Positions 45,276 through 53,318 of a stretch of 64,000 nucleotides of DNA are shown here, in pieces. The stretch lies in contig NZ_QSUN01000006.1 in NCBI RefSeq assembly GCF_003438995.1, positions 114,901-178,900 of the forward strand. Direction: 5' to 3'. Source of the stretch: Bacteroides sp. OM05-12 (GTDB lineage Bacteria > Bacteroidota > Bacteroidia > Bacteroidales > Bacteroidaceae). The translations under genes and the position numbers were made by a program. Below the pieces are notes generated by a model. The model was not told the DNA's origin. It searched no databases and worked only from the letters and a program-made list of their open reading frames with translations. Each line of letters begins with the position of its first letter. Within the stretch, counting starts at the first letter, position 1.

Positions 45276-47027
45276 ATGAAAAACATTCTTCTCTCCGTCC
45301 TTTTCTTTACCGGTACTATTTCCATCTACGCACAGATAGCGGACAGTTACCGGGAGCTACCCAACCCGGTACAGACAGACCTTACGCAATGGGATAAAGT
45401 GAATACACCGAAAGTCAGCTGGGGAAGCACGGATGTACGCTATAAGAAAGAAGTGCCCCCAAGCGTCGATATAATGAAAAACCTCACGCTGTCCGCTTGG
45501 AAAGGAGAACGGGTATGTGCACAGTTCGTCATTTGGAGTAGTGAGGAAATCAAGGAACTGAATTTCTCTGCTGGGGAGTTACGTAACGGAGAAGAAAGCA
45601 TCGGAAAAGAGCATCTGACCACTGCTTTTGTTCGCTATGTCATGACGGACGAGCTGAATAAGGACGGAAACGGGGGATGCGGACAACGCCCCGACCCTAC
45701 TAAATTCGATTCCACCTTGGTGGCAGACCCGATAGACCATATCACCCCGTCGCTACTCATTCCCTCCCACTCCACTCAAGGAGGATGGGTCAGTATCCAT
45801 ATCCCCAGTCAGGTGAAAGCCGGAGCTTACCGGGGAACCATTCTGGTAAAAGACGGGGAAAAGGTTATATCCACACTTGGAATAACGGTGAATGTCGGTC
45901 AACGAACCCTTCCACCTCCTTCCGAATGGGCTTTTCATCTGGACTTATGGCAGAATCCTTATGCCGTTGCCCGGTATTATCAGGTCACCCCGTGGAGCAA
46001 AGAACACTTTGACTATATGCGTCCTCACATGAAGCTCTATGCAGATGCGGGAGGGAAGTCCATTACCGCTTCCATCATGCACAAGCCGTGGAACGGACAG
46101 ACGTATGACTATTTTGAAAGCATGGTAACGTGGATAAAGAAAGCCGACGGCACATGGATGTTCGATTACACGGTATTCGACAAATGGGTAGAATTTATGA
46201 TGGAAATGGGCATCAGAAAACAGATCAACTGCTATTCTATGGTACCTTGGAAACTCTCCTTCCGGTATTTCGACCAAGCTACCAACTCATTGCAGTCTGT
46301 CAGTACACAGCCCGGAGAGGCCGTATATGAAGATATGTGGCTTGCCATGCTCCGATCATTCGCCGCCCACCTCAAACAAAAAGGATGGTTCGGCATTACC
46401 TATATATCCATGGACGAGCGTCCTATGGAAACGATGCTGAAAACGTTGGAAATCATCCGTAAGGCGGACAAGGATTTCAAGGTTTCCCTTGCCGGAGCCT
46501 ACCATAAAGAGTTGGTCTATGAGCTGGACGACTATTGCGTAGCTCTCCGCATGAAATATCCCGAAGACGTGAAACGGCAACGAAAACAGGCAGGCAAAGT
46601 CACTACTTTCTATACCAGTTGCGAAGAAGCACGCCCTAATACATTTTCTTTCTCCCCTCCTGCCGAAACCGAATGGTTTGCATGGTATAGTGCAAAAGAG
46701 GGATTGGACGGCTATCTCCGTTGGGCACTAAACAGTTGGGTAAAACATCCGCTGCAAGACAGCCGATTCCACACATGGGCGGCCGGAGATACCTACCTGA
46801 TTTATCCCGGAGGAAGAAGTTCCCTGCGTTTCGAGCATCTGATCGACGGAATACAAGCATACGAAAAGATACGGTTGCTCAAAAAGGAATATGCCGAAAA
46901 GGGAGACAAACGCAAGTTGGACAAAATAGACAAAGCATTACAGCTATTTGACGAAACCACCCTGAAAGAAGTTCCGGCTGCCAAAGCTATCGGAAAGGCA
47001 AAACGAATGCTGAATAATTTTGAATGA
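45276..47027 (+). CDS. GH123-like beta-N-acetylgalactosaminidase (DUF4091 domain)
   Basis: 583 residues with a signal peptide (to about YAQ20). An N-terminal beta-sandwich (about 60-210) precedes a TIM-barrel with ITYISMDERPMETM. The adjacent Asp380-Glu381 pair matches the DE pair that GH123 enzymes use for substrate-assisted hydrolysis. The C-terminal part (LIYPGGRSSLRFEHLIDGIQAYEKIRLLK) is a DUF4091 signature. Known members release GalNAc from glycosphingolipid glycans. Length matches the family. It would suit host-glycan foraging; the exact substrate is inferred. Confidence 0.8.
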   Translation: MKNILLSVLFFTGTISIYAQIADSYRELPNPVQTDLTQWDKVNTPKVSWGSTDVRYKKEVPPSVDIMKNLTLSAWKGERVCAQFVIWSSEEIKELNFSAGELRNGEESIGKEHLTTAFVRYVMTDELNKDGNGGCGQRPDPTKFDSTLVADPIDHITPSLLIPSHSTQGGWVSIHIPSQVKAGAYRGTILVKDGEKVISTLGITVNVGQRTLPPPSEWAFHLDLWQNPYAVARYYQVTPWSKEHFDYMRPHMKLYADAGGKSITASIMHKPWNGQTYDYFESMVTWIKKADGTWMFDYTVFDKWVEFMMEMGIRKQINCYSMVPWKLSFRYFDQATNSLQSVSTQPGEAVYEDMWLAMLRSFAAHLKQKGWFGITYISMDERPMETMLKTLEIIRKADKDFKVSLAGAYHKELVYELDDYCVALRMKYPEDVKRQRKQAGKVTTFYTSCEEARPNTFSFSPPAETEWFAWYSAKEGLDGYLRWALNSWVKHPLQDSRFHTWAAGDTYLIYPGGRSSLRFEHLIDGIQAYEKIRLLKKEYAEKGDKRKLDKIDKALQLFDETTLKEVPAAKAIGKAKRMLNNFE

Positions 47028-47032
47028 GAGTG

Positions 47033-47752
47033 TCAAAAGCCAACCTTTTCTTTCGTCACATTCCAAACAAACAGCGTGTTTCCGATGACATACCTCCGCC
47101 ACATACGTCTGGGCTCCATCAATAAGCGGTAGAGCCACTCCAAACTATGCTTCTGCCACCATAGAGGGGCACGCTTCACCGTACCGGCATAGAAATCGAA
47201 CACCGCACCTATCGTGCCGATATGCCCCTTTACATCCAGCTCCGGCAGGTGACTGTAAGCCCATTTTTCCTGTTTGGGAGCCGTCATACCTATCCATAGT
47301 AAATCCGGTTGCGCCTCGTTTACGGCACGTATCATGGCTTGATTCTCCTCCGCTGTAAATTCCGGTTTATAAGGAGGCGAATAGGTTATTATTTTAATAT
47401 TCGGATAATCCTTCTCCGCACGTCGGCGTATCAGTTCAAGTACCTTATCGCTACTTCCCAGAAAGAAGCACGTACCTCCCTTGGCATTCAGTTTATCCAT
47501 TTCGAAAGCAAACAAATCCGCTCCCGCAATGCGTTCCATCCGTTCGCCTCGCAACCATTTCAGCGCCATCACGATACTTGCCCCGTCAGGAATCAGGACA
47601 TCCCCTTTCTTCAATGCCTCCGCAAAGGCAGCATCCTTACGCGCGGTATTATAAGAATGTGCGTTAATCGTATTTATAAGTAATTTTGTATCCGGAAGAG
47701 ACGATAAATCTTCTCTGAATTTCAGAAGTTTTATCTCCTTTAATCTTATCAT
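47033..47752 (-). CDS. WecG/TagA/CpsF-family glycosyltransferase (GT26)
   Basis: 239 residues. The family motifs are clear: PDGASIVMALKWL, GTCFFLGSSDKVLELIRRRAEKDYP, PDLLWIGMTAPKQEKW and GTIGAVFDFYAGTVKRAP, with the C-terminal LEWLYRLLMEPRRMWRRY. These enzymes transfer a sugar (for example N-acetylmannosamine) to a lipid-linked carrier during surface glycan synthesis. It ends five bases from the convergent GH123 gene. It lies downstream of the polysaccharide genes but has its own promoter and is separated by 568 bases of repeats, so it is probably a linked, independent unit. Confidence 0.9.
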   Translation of the reverse strand: MIRLKEIKLLKFREDLSSLPDTKLLINTINAHSYNTARKDAAFAEALKKGDVLIPDGASIVMALKWLRGERMERIAGADLFAFEMDKLNAKGGTCFFLGSSDKVLELIRRRAEKDYPNIKIITYSPPYKPEFTAEENQAMIRAVNEAQPDLLWIGMTAPKQEKWAYSHLPELDVKGHIGTIGAVFDFYAGTVKRAPLWWQKHSLEWLYRLLMEPRRMWRRYVIGNTLFVWNVTKEKVGF

Positions 47753-47774
47753 AATCTTATTATCTAATCCTTAA

Positions 47775-47820
47775 CAAAGATACGGCTTATTCCCGACATA
47801 TACCGTCATACATCGGGAAT
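47775..47820 (-). promoter_or_regulatory. Promoter region of the WecG-like gene with an 8-bp palindrome
   Basis: TATCTTTG on the minus strand (47775-47782) is a -7 box, 23 bases before the ATG. An inverted repeat, ATTCCCGA (47789-47796) and TCGGGAAT (47813-47820), spans the -33 position and could be an operator. Confidence 0.4.
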
Positions 47821-47830
47821 ATTTTGAATT

Positions 47831-47975
47831 GTGCGGCATTTGTGACACTTGTGACACCTACTTTTAAACCCTATATATACATAGTAATAATATAGTGATA
47901 CATGTATATATACCTATTATATATATACTATATAGGGTTAAGAAACAGGTGTCACAAGTGTCACAAATGCCGCAC
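47831..47975. repeat. 145-base palindrome with 29-bp perfect arms and a TA-rich loop
   Basis: Arms 47831-47859 and 47947-47975 are exactly complementary. They contain TTGTGACAC repeats nine to ten bases apart. Pairing continues inward imperfectly to CCCTATATA. The loop is almost all A and T. It lies between the WecG-like gene and the last glycosyltransferase, where no ORF is present. Confidence 0.8.
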
Positions 47976-47986
47976 TTTAATATTTT

Positions 47987-48134
47987 GTGTGACAGCGTGA
48001 CGCTGTGACAGTGGTTTTATTAGTATTATATGTACTATAATATAAGAAATACATATATTAACTTATACATTATATAAATACAATAGTATATATAATAGTC
48101 CGAAAGTACGTGTCACGTCGTCACACTGTCACGC
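47987..48134. repeat. Second, imperfect palindrome with GTGAC repeats
   Basis: Arm 47987-48011 (GTGTGACAGCGTGACGCTG...) is nearly complementary to 48109-48134, with a few mismatches. The arms carry spaced GTGAC/GTCAC boxes as in the neighbouring palindrome, and the interior is again TA-rich. It is adjacent to the 145-base palindrome. Confidence 0.65.
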
Positions 48135-48136
48135 TT

Positions 48137-48232
48137 TTCATTTCAAACATCCCGATGTTTTTTAAAAACAACCTGATGTTTGTTCGCAATCATCCTTATG
48201 TTTTTTAAAAACATCGAGGTGATTTTTTTGTG
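48137..48232. repeat. Family B array, copy 2: palindromic 10-mers with 21, 22, 21 spacing
   Basis: CATC-nn-GATG-like 10-mers start at 48148, 48169, 48191 and 48212, giving the same 21, 22, 21 spacings as the array at about 31258-31353. The units between are TTTTTTAAAAA, TTTGTTCGCAAT and TTTTTTAAAAA. It lies 89 bases after the glycosyltransferase stop. Confidence 0.75.
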
Positions 48233-48320
48233 TTTATAATAGATATGGATAGGAGAAAATGAGGGTTGATTTATGGAAGGAATGGGAAGTGGAGGAGTTG
48301 GAGAGGGTGATTTTATCCTA

Positions 48321-48896
48321 CTATTTATCTTTTTTAGAAATACAATCATTCAAGATTGTCACCAGCCTTTCCTCAAACGATTCTAATGTAAACTCTTTTA
48401 AAAAACGCTCTTTTCCGGCTTTCCCCATTGCTGTACAGAGGTCGGGATGCTCTATCAGATAGATCAATTTATCGGTCAGAGCTTTTTCATCCTTTTTATC
48501 AATCAGAAATCCGGTCACATCATCAATAATAATATCAGGTATTCCACCTTCACGTGTACTTATACAAGCAAGACCTTGTTGCATAGCTTCAAGAATCACC
48601 AACGGAAAGCATTCGTTATGATAATAAGTAGGAAATACAAAAACATCGGCTCTCTCAAAGAAAGAATCTTTTTCACTCCCATACTTAGCACCATGAGCAA
48701 ACACCATATCCTCCAAACCTTTCTGAACAAGGTAAGTATGAAATATGTCTTCCGTTATATCGCTCCATTTACCTACAAAATGACATTCAAAATGATAAGA
48801 ATGCTGTTTAAGTAGCTGACAAGCATCCACTAAAGTCCATACACCCTTTTCTTCCATCATATTCGATAGAAAAAGGATATTAAAAGAATGATTCAT
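48321..48896 (-). CDS. C-terminal half of a frameshifted GT4 glycosyltransferase
   Basis: 191 residues equal to the donor-binding half of a GT4 enzyme: FNILFLSNMMEEKGVWTLVDAC, then ADVFVFPTYYHNECFPLVILEAMQQGLACISTREGG with the conserved Glu. It has no acceptor domain. The missing half is the ORF directly upstream. Removing one T at the junction (near 48907) would join NGIPEQ to KQNMNHSFNIL in one frame. The gene is probably a frameshifted pseudogene, or the read carries an error. Confidence 0.75.
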   Translation of the reverse strand: MNHSFNILFLSNMMEEKGVWTLVDACQLLKQHSYHFECHFVGKWSDITEDIFHTYLVQKGLEDMVFAHGAKYGSEKDSFFERADVFVFPTYYHNECFPLVILEAMQQGLACISTREGGIPDIIIDDVTGFLIDKKDEKALTDKLIYLIEHPDLCTAMGKAGKERFLKEFTLESFEERLVTILNDCISKKDK

Positions 48897-48903
48897 GTTT
48901 TGT

Positions 48904-49416
48904 TTATTGTTCGGGAATACCGTTCGGGCAGATCATGATATTATCTCGTGAAACGTATTTCTTGATGTCGTTATAAAGAGACTCAGCAAGTAAAATAACT
49001 TTTAGATTCCGAAAGAATAATCTATATAGCAAGTTATCAATTACTTTATCTTGTCGAGCGGTCACCCCTTTATTGTGGTAGTGAACAACTACTTTGAATT
49101 TCATTAATTTTAGCATCTGCACAATGATAAAGTCCTTGTAAAAAGCTCCACCTCGTGCATTAGGAGTAACATATACCAATTGCGGTTTCAGTCTTTTCAC
49201 TTCCTTACGGATTGTATTCAACAGATTTACGAATTGTCTTATTTTCCGCAGTCCTATCTTACCTATATCCGTCAGGTCTCTGGCTGTCGTAAGGTTGATA
49301 TAGTGGCAGTCAAATGCTTCGTTTATCACATTGCTATCGTGAATGTATTTCCCCATCATCGCTGCACCGTGAACAGGGGGAGGCATGTGGAGAATGAAAA
49401 GAATGGAAGAGTTCAT
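48904..49416 (-). CDS. N-terminal half of a frameshifted GT4 glycosyltransferase
   Basis: 170 residues from the ATG at 49416; an upstream TTG start would overlap the previous gene. It has the GT4 acceptor-domain start ILFILHMPPPVHGAAMMGKYI and ends at VSRDNIMICPNGIPEQ, just where the donor domain should begin. The next ORF supplies that domain in another frame, seven bases on. Together they make a normal-length enzyme of about 365 residues that would transfer a sugar in exopolysaccharide synthesis. Confidence 0.75.
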   Translation of the reverse strand: MNSSILFILHMPPPVHGAAMMGKYIHDSNVINEAFDCHYINLTTARDLTDIGKIGLRKIRQFVNLLNTIRKEVKRLKPQLVYVTPNARGGAFYKDFIIVQMLKLMKFKVVVHYHNKGVTARQDKVIDNLLYRLFFRNLKVILLAESLYNDIKKYVSRDNIMICPNGIPEQ

Positions 49417-49454
49417 ATATAATAGAATAGTATTTACTATTATTAAATGAGCAA

Positions 49455-50258
49455 TCAATCAAGCCATTTAATGTATGATTTCTTTTTTCTGAAATAGAAA
49501 TTCAATAAAAAACGAGGAGCTATATTTTTTATTGGCTGTATCAGTCCGACAGTACAGTGCAAAACAATCTTTCTTATCCAATAATGTTTTCGTTTATCAA
49601 TACCTAATATCTCATCTCGTTCGAAAGCTATTATTAACGGATTATTTTCACTCAATCCTTCTTTAGCGTCATATATAGATACAATAAAGGGTTCATAATG
49701 AAATTTACATCCTGTCATGCGCATCCAGTAAAAGAAGTCGTAGTCAGCTAGTATTTTATATTTAAGATTGAAAGGATGATATTCTAAAAGGCTTTTCTTT
49801 ACAATCACAGATTGATGTATAAAAGGCATTATTGGATTTCTATTTATTTCTTCATTATCATGAAGAATTCCTTTCCCTTCATAAAATTCCATTAAAGTAT
49901 TCCCATAATAAGCATCAGCACTAGTTTTCTCTATTATTTTTTCAAAATTGCTGATAACATTCTCGTTATAAAATTTATCTCCCCCATTCATGAATAGAAT
50001 AAAGTCACCGTGAGCGTTGTTTATTCCTTTGTTCATGGCATCATATACTCCTTTATCTTTCTCTGAAATGATAATAACTCGATTGGCAGGAAATTTATAT
50101 TTTTCAATTAGAGATTTAACCGTATTGATTGTCGAATCTGTTGAATCACCATCAATAAGTAAAAATTCAAATGTTTCATCTTTTTGTTGAAATATGGAGC
50201 TGACAGTCTCACCTATTATGTTTTCTGCATTTTTGCAGATTGTTATTACACTAATCAT
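49455..50258 (-). CDS. GT2-family glycosyltransferase
   Basis: 267 residues. The GT-A core is clear: MISVITICKNAENIIGETVSSIFQQ, FEFLLIDGDSTDST, SEKDKGVYDAMNKGINNAHGDFILFMNGGD and a LADYDFFYWMRMTG region. It resembles WcaE-like transferases. The start is 52 bases after the stop of the preceding gene. The sugar specificity is unknown. Confidence 0.9.
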   Translation of the reverse strand: MISVITICKNAENIIGETVSSIFQQKDETFEFLLIDGDSTDSTINTVKSLIEKYKFPANRVIIISEKDKGVYDAMNKGINNAHGDFILFMNGGDKFYNENVISNFEKIIEKTSADAYYGNTLMEFYEGKGILHDNEEINRNPIMPFIHQSVIVKKSLLEYHPFNLKYKILADYDFFYWMRMTGCKFHYEPFIVSIYDAKEGLSENNPLIIAFERDEILGIDKRKHYWIRKIVLHCTVGLIQPIKNIAPRFLLNFYFRKKKSYIKWLD

Positions 50259-50309
50259 AGTCTAGTATTTATAAAATCAACAGATTATGAAAATAATTTT
50301 ATATTATGA

Positions 50310-51455
50310 TTATCTATAAAATTTTGTTTTTAATAATTCTTTTGCAGCATTCTCTGGAGAAAGAATTCTTTTAACATATTTAAAATTGAAAACTTCTGAT
50401 TTTCTATTTTCAATAAGTTTTTCAATAGTCTTAATCATCTCATTAGTATCCTTAATGAGAAAACCAAAGTTCCCACAAAGACTAAACAAATAATCTATAT
50501 AATCATTGTGTAAAGAAATAATAGGACGTTCACAATCGATAGTATCAAAAATAGAACCACTCGCTGTATACTTATATCCATCTTTTGGTAACAAATAAAC
50601 TGTATAATCCAATTGTCTGATTTGATTATACATTTCTTCTCGTGATACATAATTATTATTCATCCCTTCAGGAATTACTATTCCTGCTTCATTAATACAT
50701 TCATGAGAATTCGGTAAATATCCTATAACCCTAAATTCTACATGTTGATTACCTTTAAAATGATGAGCCAACTTAAAGAAATCTATTGAGCCTTTTGACT
50801 CTCTTAAAATTCCTACCATACCGATAATCAATTTATTACTTTCTTTTTGATCTACCAATGGAAATGAATTAAAAATAGCAGTATGATCAAAACTTATCAA
50901 TTTTTCTTTTACTTGTTGACTGACTACTTTTTCAACATTTTTTTTTATACTTTCTCCCAATACTGCAAAATATAGGTTTTTGGCAATGTTTATGTTAGTA
51001 CGGGTGAATAAAGTCATACTCTTTCTAAATATCCATTTTGTTCGCCTTTTTAATTCTAGGTCTTGCATTTCACCATGACAAACTAAAAGAGTTTTTTTCC
51101 CTGATAATTTAACAGACCAATTTATAGGATATAATGACATAGCTGTATTATAGTTAATAATAATATCAATGTCTTTATGAGAAGTCAGAATGTAGTATAC
51201 GTTTGTAATTGTTGCTATTATTTGCATAAACAGTCTTCCGATACTTTTTCTATTCCAAGTTGGAAGAATTATTTTTTTATAATGAATGTTATCAGGCAAG
51301 CCCTTTAGTAAATTCAGAATATTTTGTTGCGAAGATTTTGCTGCTCTATATTCAATTGCATCGTATATCAATGAAAACATTTTTAGTGATGAAGCATTAA
51401 ACATTTCATGAGCATTCTCAGTTGAATAAGTATCAATATAAATCGCTCTTTTCAT
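50310..51455 (-). CDS. GT1/GT4-like glycosyltransferase
   Basis: 381 residues from the ATG at 51455, which overlaps the upstream stop by four bases; a further-upstream start adds a basic stretch and is less likely. The N-terminal half is divergent. The C-terminal half has a GT-B donor fold (KLIIGMVGILRESKGSIDFFKLAHHF, VEFRVIGYLPNSHE, KYTASGSIFDTIDCERPII). It probably transfers a sugar to the growing repeat unit. Confidence 0.8.
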   Translation of the reverse strand: MKRAIYIDTYSTENAHEMFNASSLKMFSLIYDAIEYRAAKSSQQNILNLLKGLPDNIHYKKIILPTWNRKSIGRLFMQIIATITNVYYILTSHKDIDIIINYNTAMSLYPINWSVKLSGKKTLLVCHGEMQDLELKRRTKWIFRKSMTLFTRTNINIAKNLYFAVLGESIKKNVEKVVSQQVKEKLISFDHTAIFNSFPLVDQKESNKLIIGMVGILRESKGSIDFFKLAHHFKGNQHVEFRVIGYLPNSHECINEAGIVIPEGMNNNYVSREEMYNQIRQLDYTVYLLPKDGYKYTASGSIFDTIDCERPIISLHNDYIDYLFSLCGNFGFLIKDTNEMIKTIEKLIENRKSEVFNFKYVKRILSPENAAKELLKTKFYR

Positions 51456-52411
51456 ACTCTTTCTAATTCTTGTTTTATATATCCCCAATAGGAAAGTGTA
51501 GTACTATTTGTATCGTTATATTTTACTTTCCAAGATAACTTGAATAAATAAGTGTTTTGAATTAATTCATTCCATATTAAATGGTTAAATGAATCGTTTA
51601 TAATTGGTGCTAAACCATGAATATTTATATTGTTAATACATAATTGGTCAATCCTATTTCTAACTTCAGAATATGTAATATACCCTAGATATATAATGTA
51701 GTCCATCAGAAAATAGTCGATAAAACGATTTTCATTTTTTATATATTCAAAGAGAAGGGTTCTGGTGAATGCAAATACAATACCTCCTTTTTGACTACCA
51801 AGAAAAAAATTACTCCATCGGCATTGTGTAATAAATAAGGTATCGGCTTCAAATCGACACGAATAAAAGGAAGATTTAAATAATTCTTCTGGAAGATTAC
51901 TTATGGCCAATAGTGTGGAATCCATCCATACGCCACCATGTTCATAGAGTAAGCATGTGCGAAGAATATCTGCAAAATGAGCATTTCCAATTTCTCCCTT
52001 ATGATATTTATCAATCACATAATCAGGAAGAGTGATGTACTCTTGATAATTATTTAAAGAGATAATAATAACAGGATGCCCATTCGCATGACATTTTAAA
52101 GCTTTTAGGCAAGTCCGAACCGTTAACGGCATATTGTCTTCTCCCTGTAACCAGCAAAACCATATTGCCCCGTTAAAGTCTGATGGAGATTCTTGCTCAA
52201 AGTGAAAATTATAAATCATTTCTCTGTAATTGCTCGTAAGATAACGAAGTACCTTAGCATGTTTCCTTTGCATTAACCATCTTGATATGTCTTTGGGGAA
52301 GTACCCCAAGAATGGCCAGATGAAACTGCTTATTGCAATGGTAAAGCCAAATTCTCTGTTATCTTTCCAACCATTGACGAAACGAAGAATGAGTTTTTCA
52401 ACTTTATTCAT
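51452..52411 (-). CDS. Capsular polysaccharide synthesis (GT32-like) glycosyltransferase
   Basis: 319 residues. The centre has GAIWFCWLQGEDNMPLTVRTCLKALK, then NAHFADILRTCLLYEHGGVWMDSTLL, which is the Caps_synth/GT32 signature with its DxD-like aspartate. The family includes OCH1-like and capsular transferases. The first eight bases overlap the end of the upstream GT2 gene, so translation may be coupled. Confidence 0.85.
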   Translation of the reverse strand: MNKVEKLILRFVNGWKDNREFGFTIAISSFIWPFLGYFPKDISRWLMQRKHAKVLRYLTSNYREMIYNFHFEQESPSDFNGAIWFCWLQGEDNMPLTVRTCLKALKCHANGHPVIIISLNNYQEYITLPDYVIDKYHKGEIGNAHFADILRTCLLYEHGGVWMDSTLLAISNLPEELFKSSFYSCRFEADTLFITQCRWSNFFLGSQKGGIVFAFTRTLLFEYIKNENRFIDYFLMDYIIYLGYITYSEVRNRIDQLCINNINIHGLAPIINDSFNHLIWNELIQNTYLFKLSWKVKYNDTNSTTLSYWGYIKQELERV

Positions 52412-53315
52412 TGATAGAATCCGATTTTAATGGAGAACATATAAATATCAACATTTTCAGTTTTTCCAGATTGGAATAATAGGAACTTAAAAATATAGGT
52501 GCGTTGAATATAAATATCAATCTAAAGATAAAATACTTGATATAAGAATATCTCTTTCTCATAAAAAGAAAGTAACTTGTAAAGAACATACGTCTATTCT
52601 TATAAGAATATTTTTTCCCTGTTTCTTTGGTCGAAATACATTCTAGGTGTACAATCTGAGGCCCTGGAACAATTTTTGCCTTATAGCCTACTTTATGATA
52701 ACGGTATTGCATTTCTGATTCCTCATAGTACATGAAGAAATCCGGATCGAACATTCCTAATCGTTCAATGATTGAACGGCGTATACATATATCGGCTCCC
52801 ATCACATAACCGACTTCTATACTTCTGGTTGTATCAAACTCTTTAGATGACTTTTTAGACTTTAGACCCAAACATCGGAGATAAAGATGAACCGTTGATT
52901 TTATAGCTTGATTTAAAGTGGGTATATCACCGTAGGAATTATTTAAATTACCATCCGGTGACAATAGCCAACTACCTATACATGCCACATCATCCGGCTG
53001 TTTATCGAAATTATCAACGAATAATTTTACAGCATTATTTTTAAGAATTGTATCTGAATTTAATAATAGAATATATTTTCCTGAAGAATAGTTGTATCCT
53101 AAATTATTGGCTTTTCCAAAGCCTAGATTCACCGTATTCTTCACATACTTGATATTGGGATATGCAGACAATATTTTTTCACTTTCATCAGTGGAAGCGT
53201 TATCTACGATGATGACTTCAAACTCGACATCATGTGTTTGTTCGAAGATACTATCCAAACATTGTTTGGTTATTTGTGCCGTATTGTAATTAACAATAAT
53301 GACTGATATATCCAT
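52404..53315 (-). CDS. GT2-family glycosyltransferase (rhamnosyltransferase-like)
   Basis: 303 residues. MDISVIIVNYNTAQITKQCLDSIF, VDNASTDESEKIL, LGFGKANNLGYNYSSGKYILLLNSDT and GADICIRRSIIERLGMFDPDFFMYYEE (the last two cited in part) are hallmarks of the RfbF-like branch. The C-terminal segment has hydrophobic helices that may attach it to the membrane. Confidence 0.9.
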   Translation of the reverse strand: MDISVIIVNYNTAQITKQCLDSIFEQTHDVEFEVIIVDNASTDESEKILSAYPNIKYVKNTVNLGFGKANNLGYNYSSGKYILLLNSDTILKNNAVKLFVDNFDKQPDDVACIGSWLLSPDGNLNNSYGDIPTLNQAIKSTVHLYLRCLGLKSKKSSKEFDTTRSIEVGYVMGADICIRRSIIERLGMFDPDFFMYYEESEMQYRYHKVGYKAKIVPGPQIVHLECISTKETGKKYSYKNRRMFFTSYFLFMRKRYSYIKYFIFRLIFIFNAPIFLSSYYSNLEKLKMLIFICSPLKSDSINE

Positions 53316-53318
53316 AAG

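Noticed and set aside
48148..48221. Possible CRISPR array
   Set aside because: Repeats are 10 bases and palindromic, spacers are 11-12 AT-rich bases and similar to each other; no cas genes.
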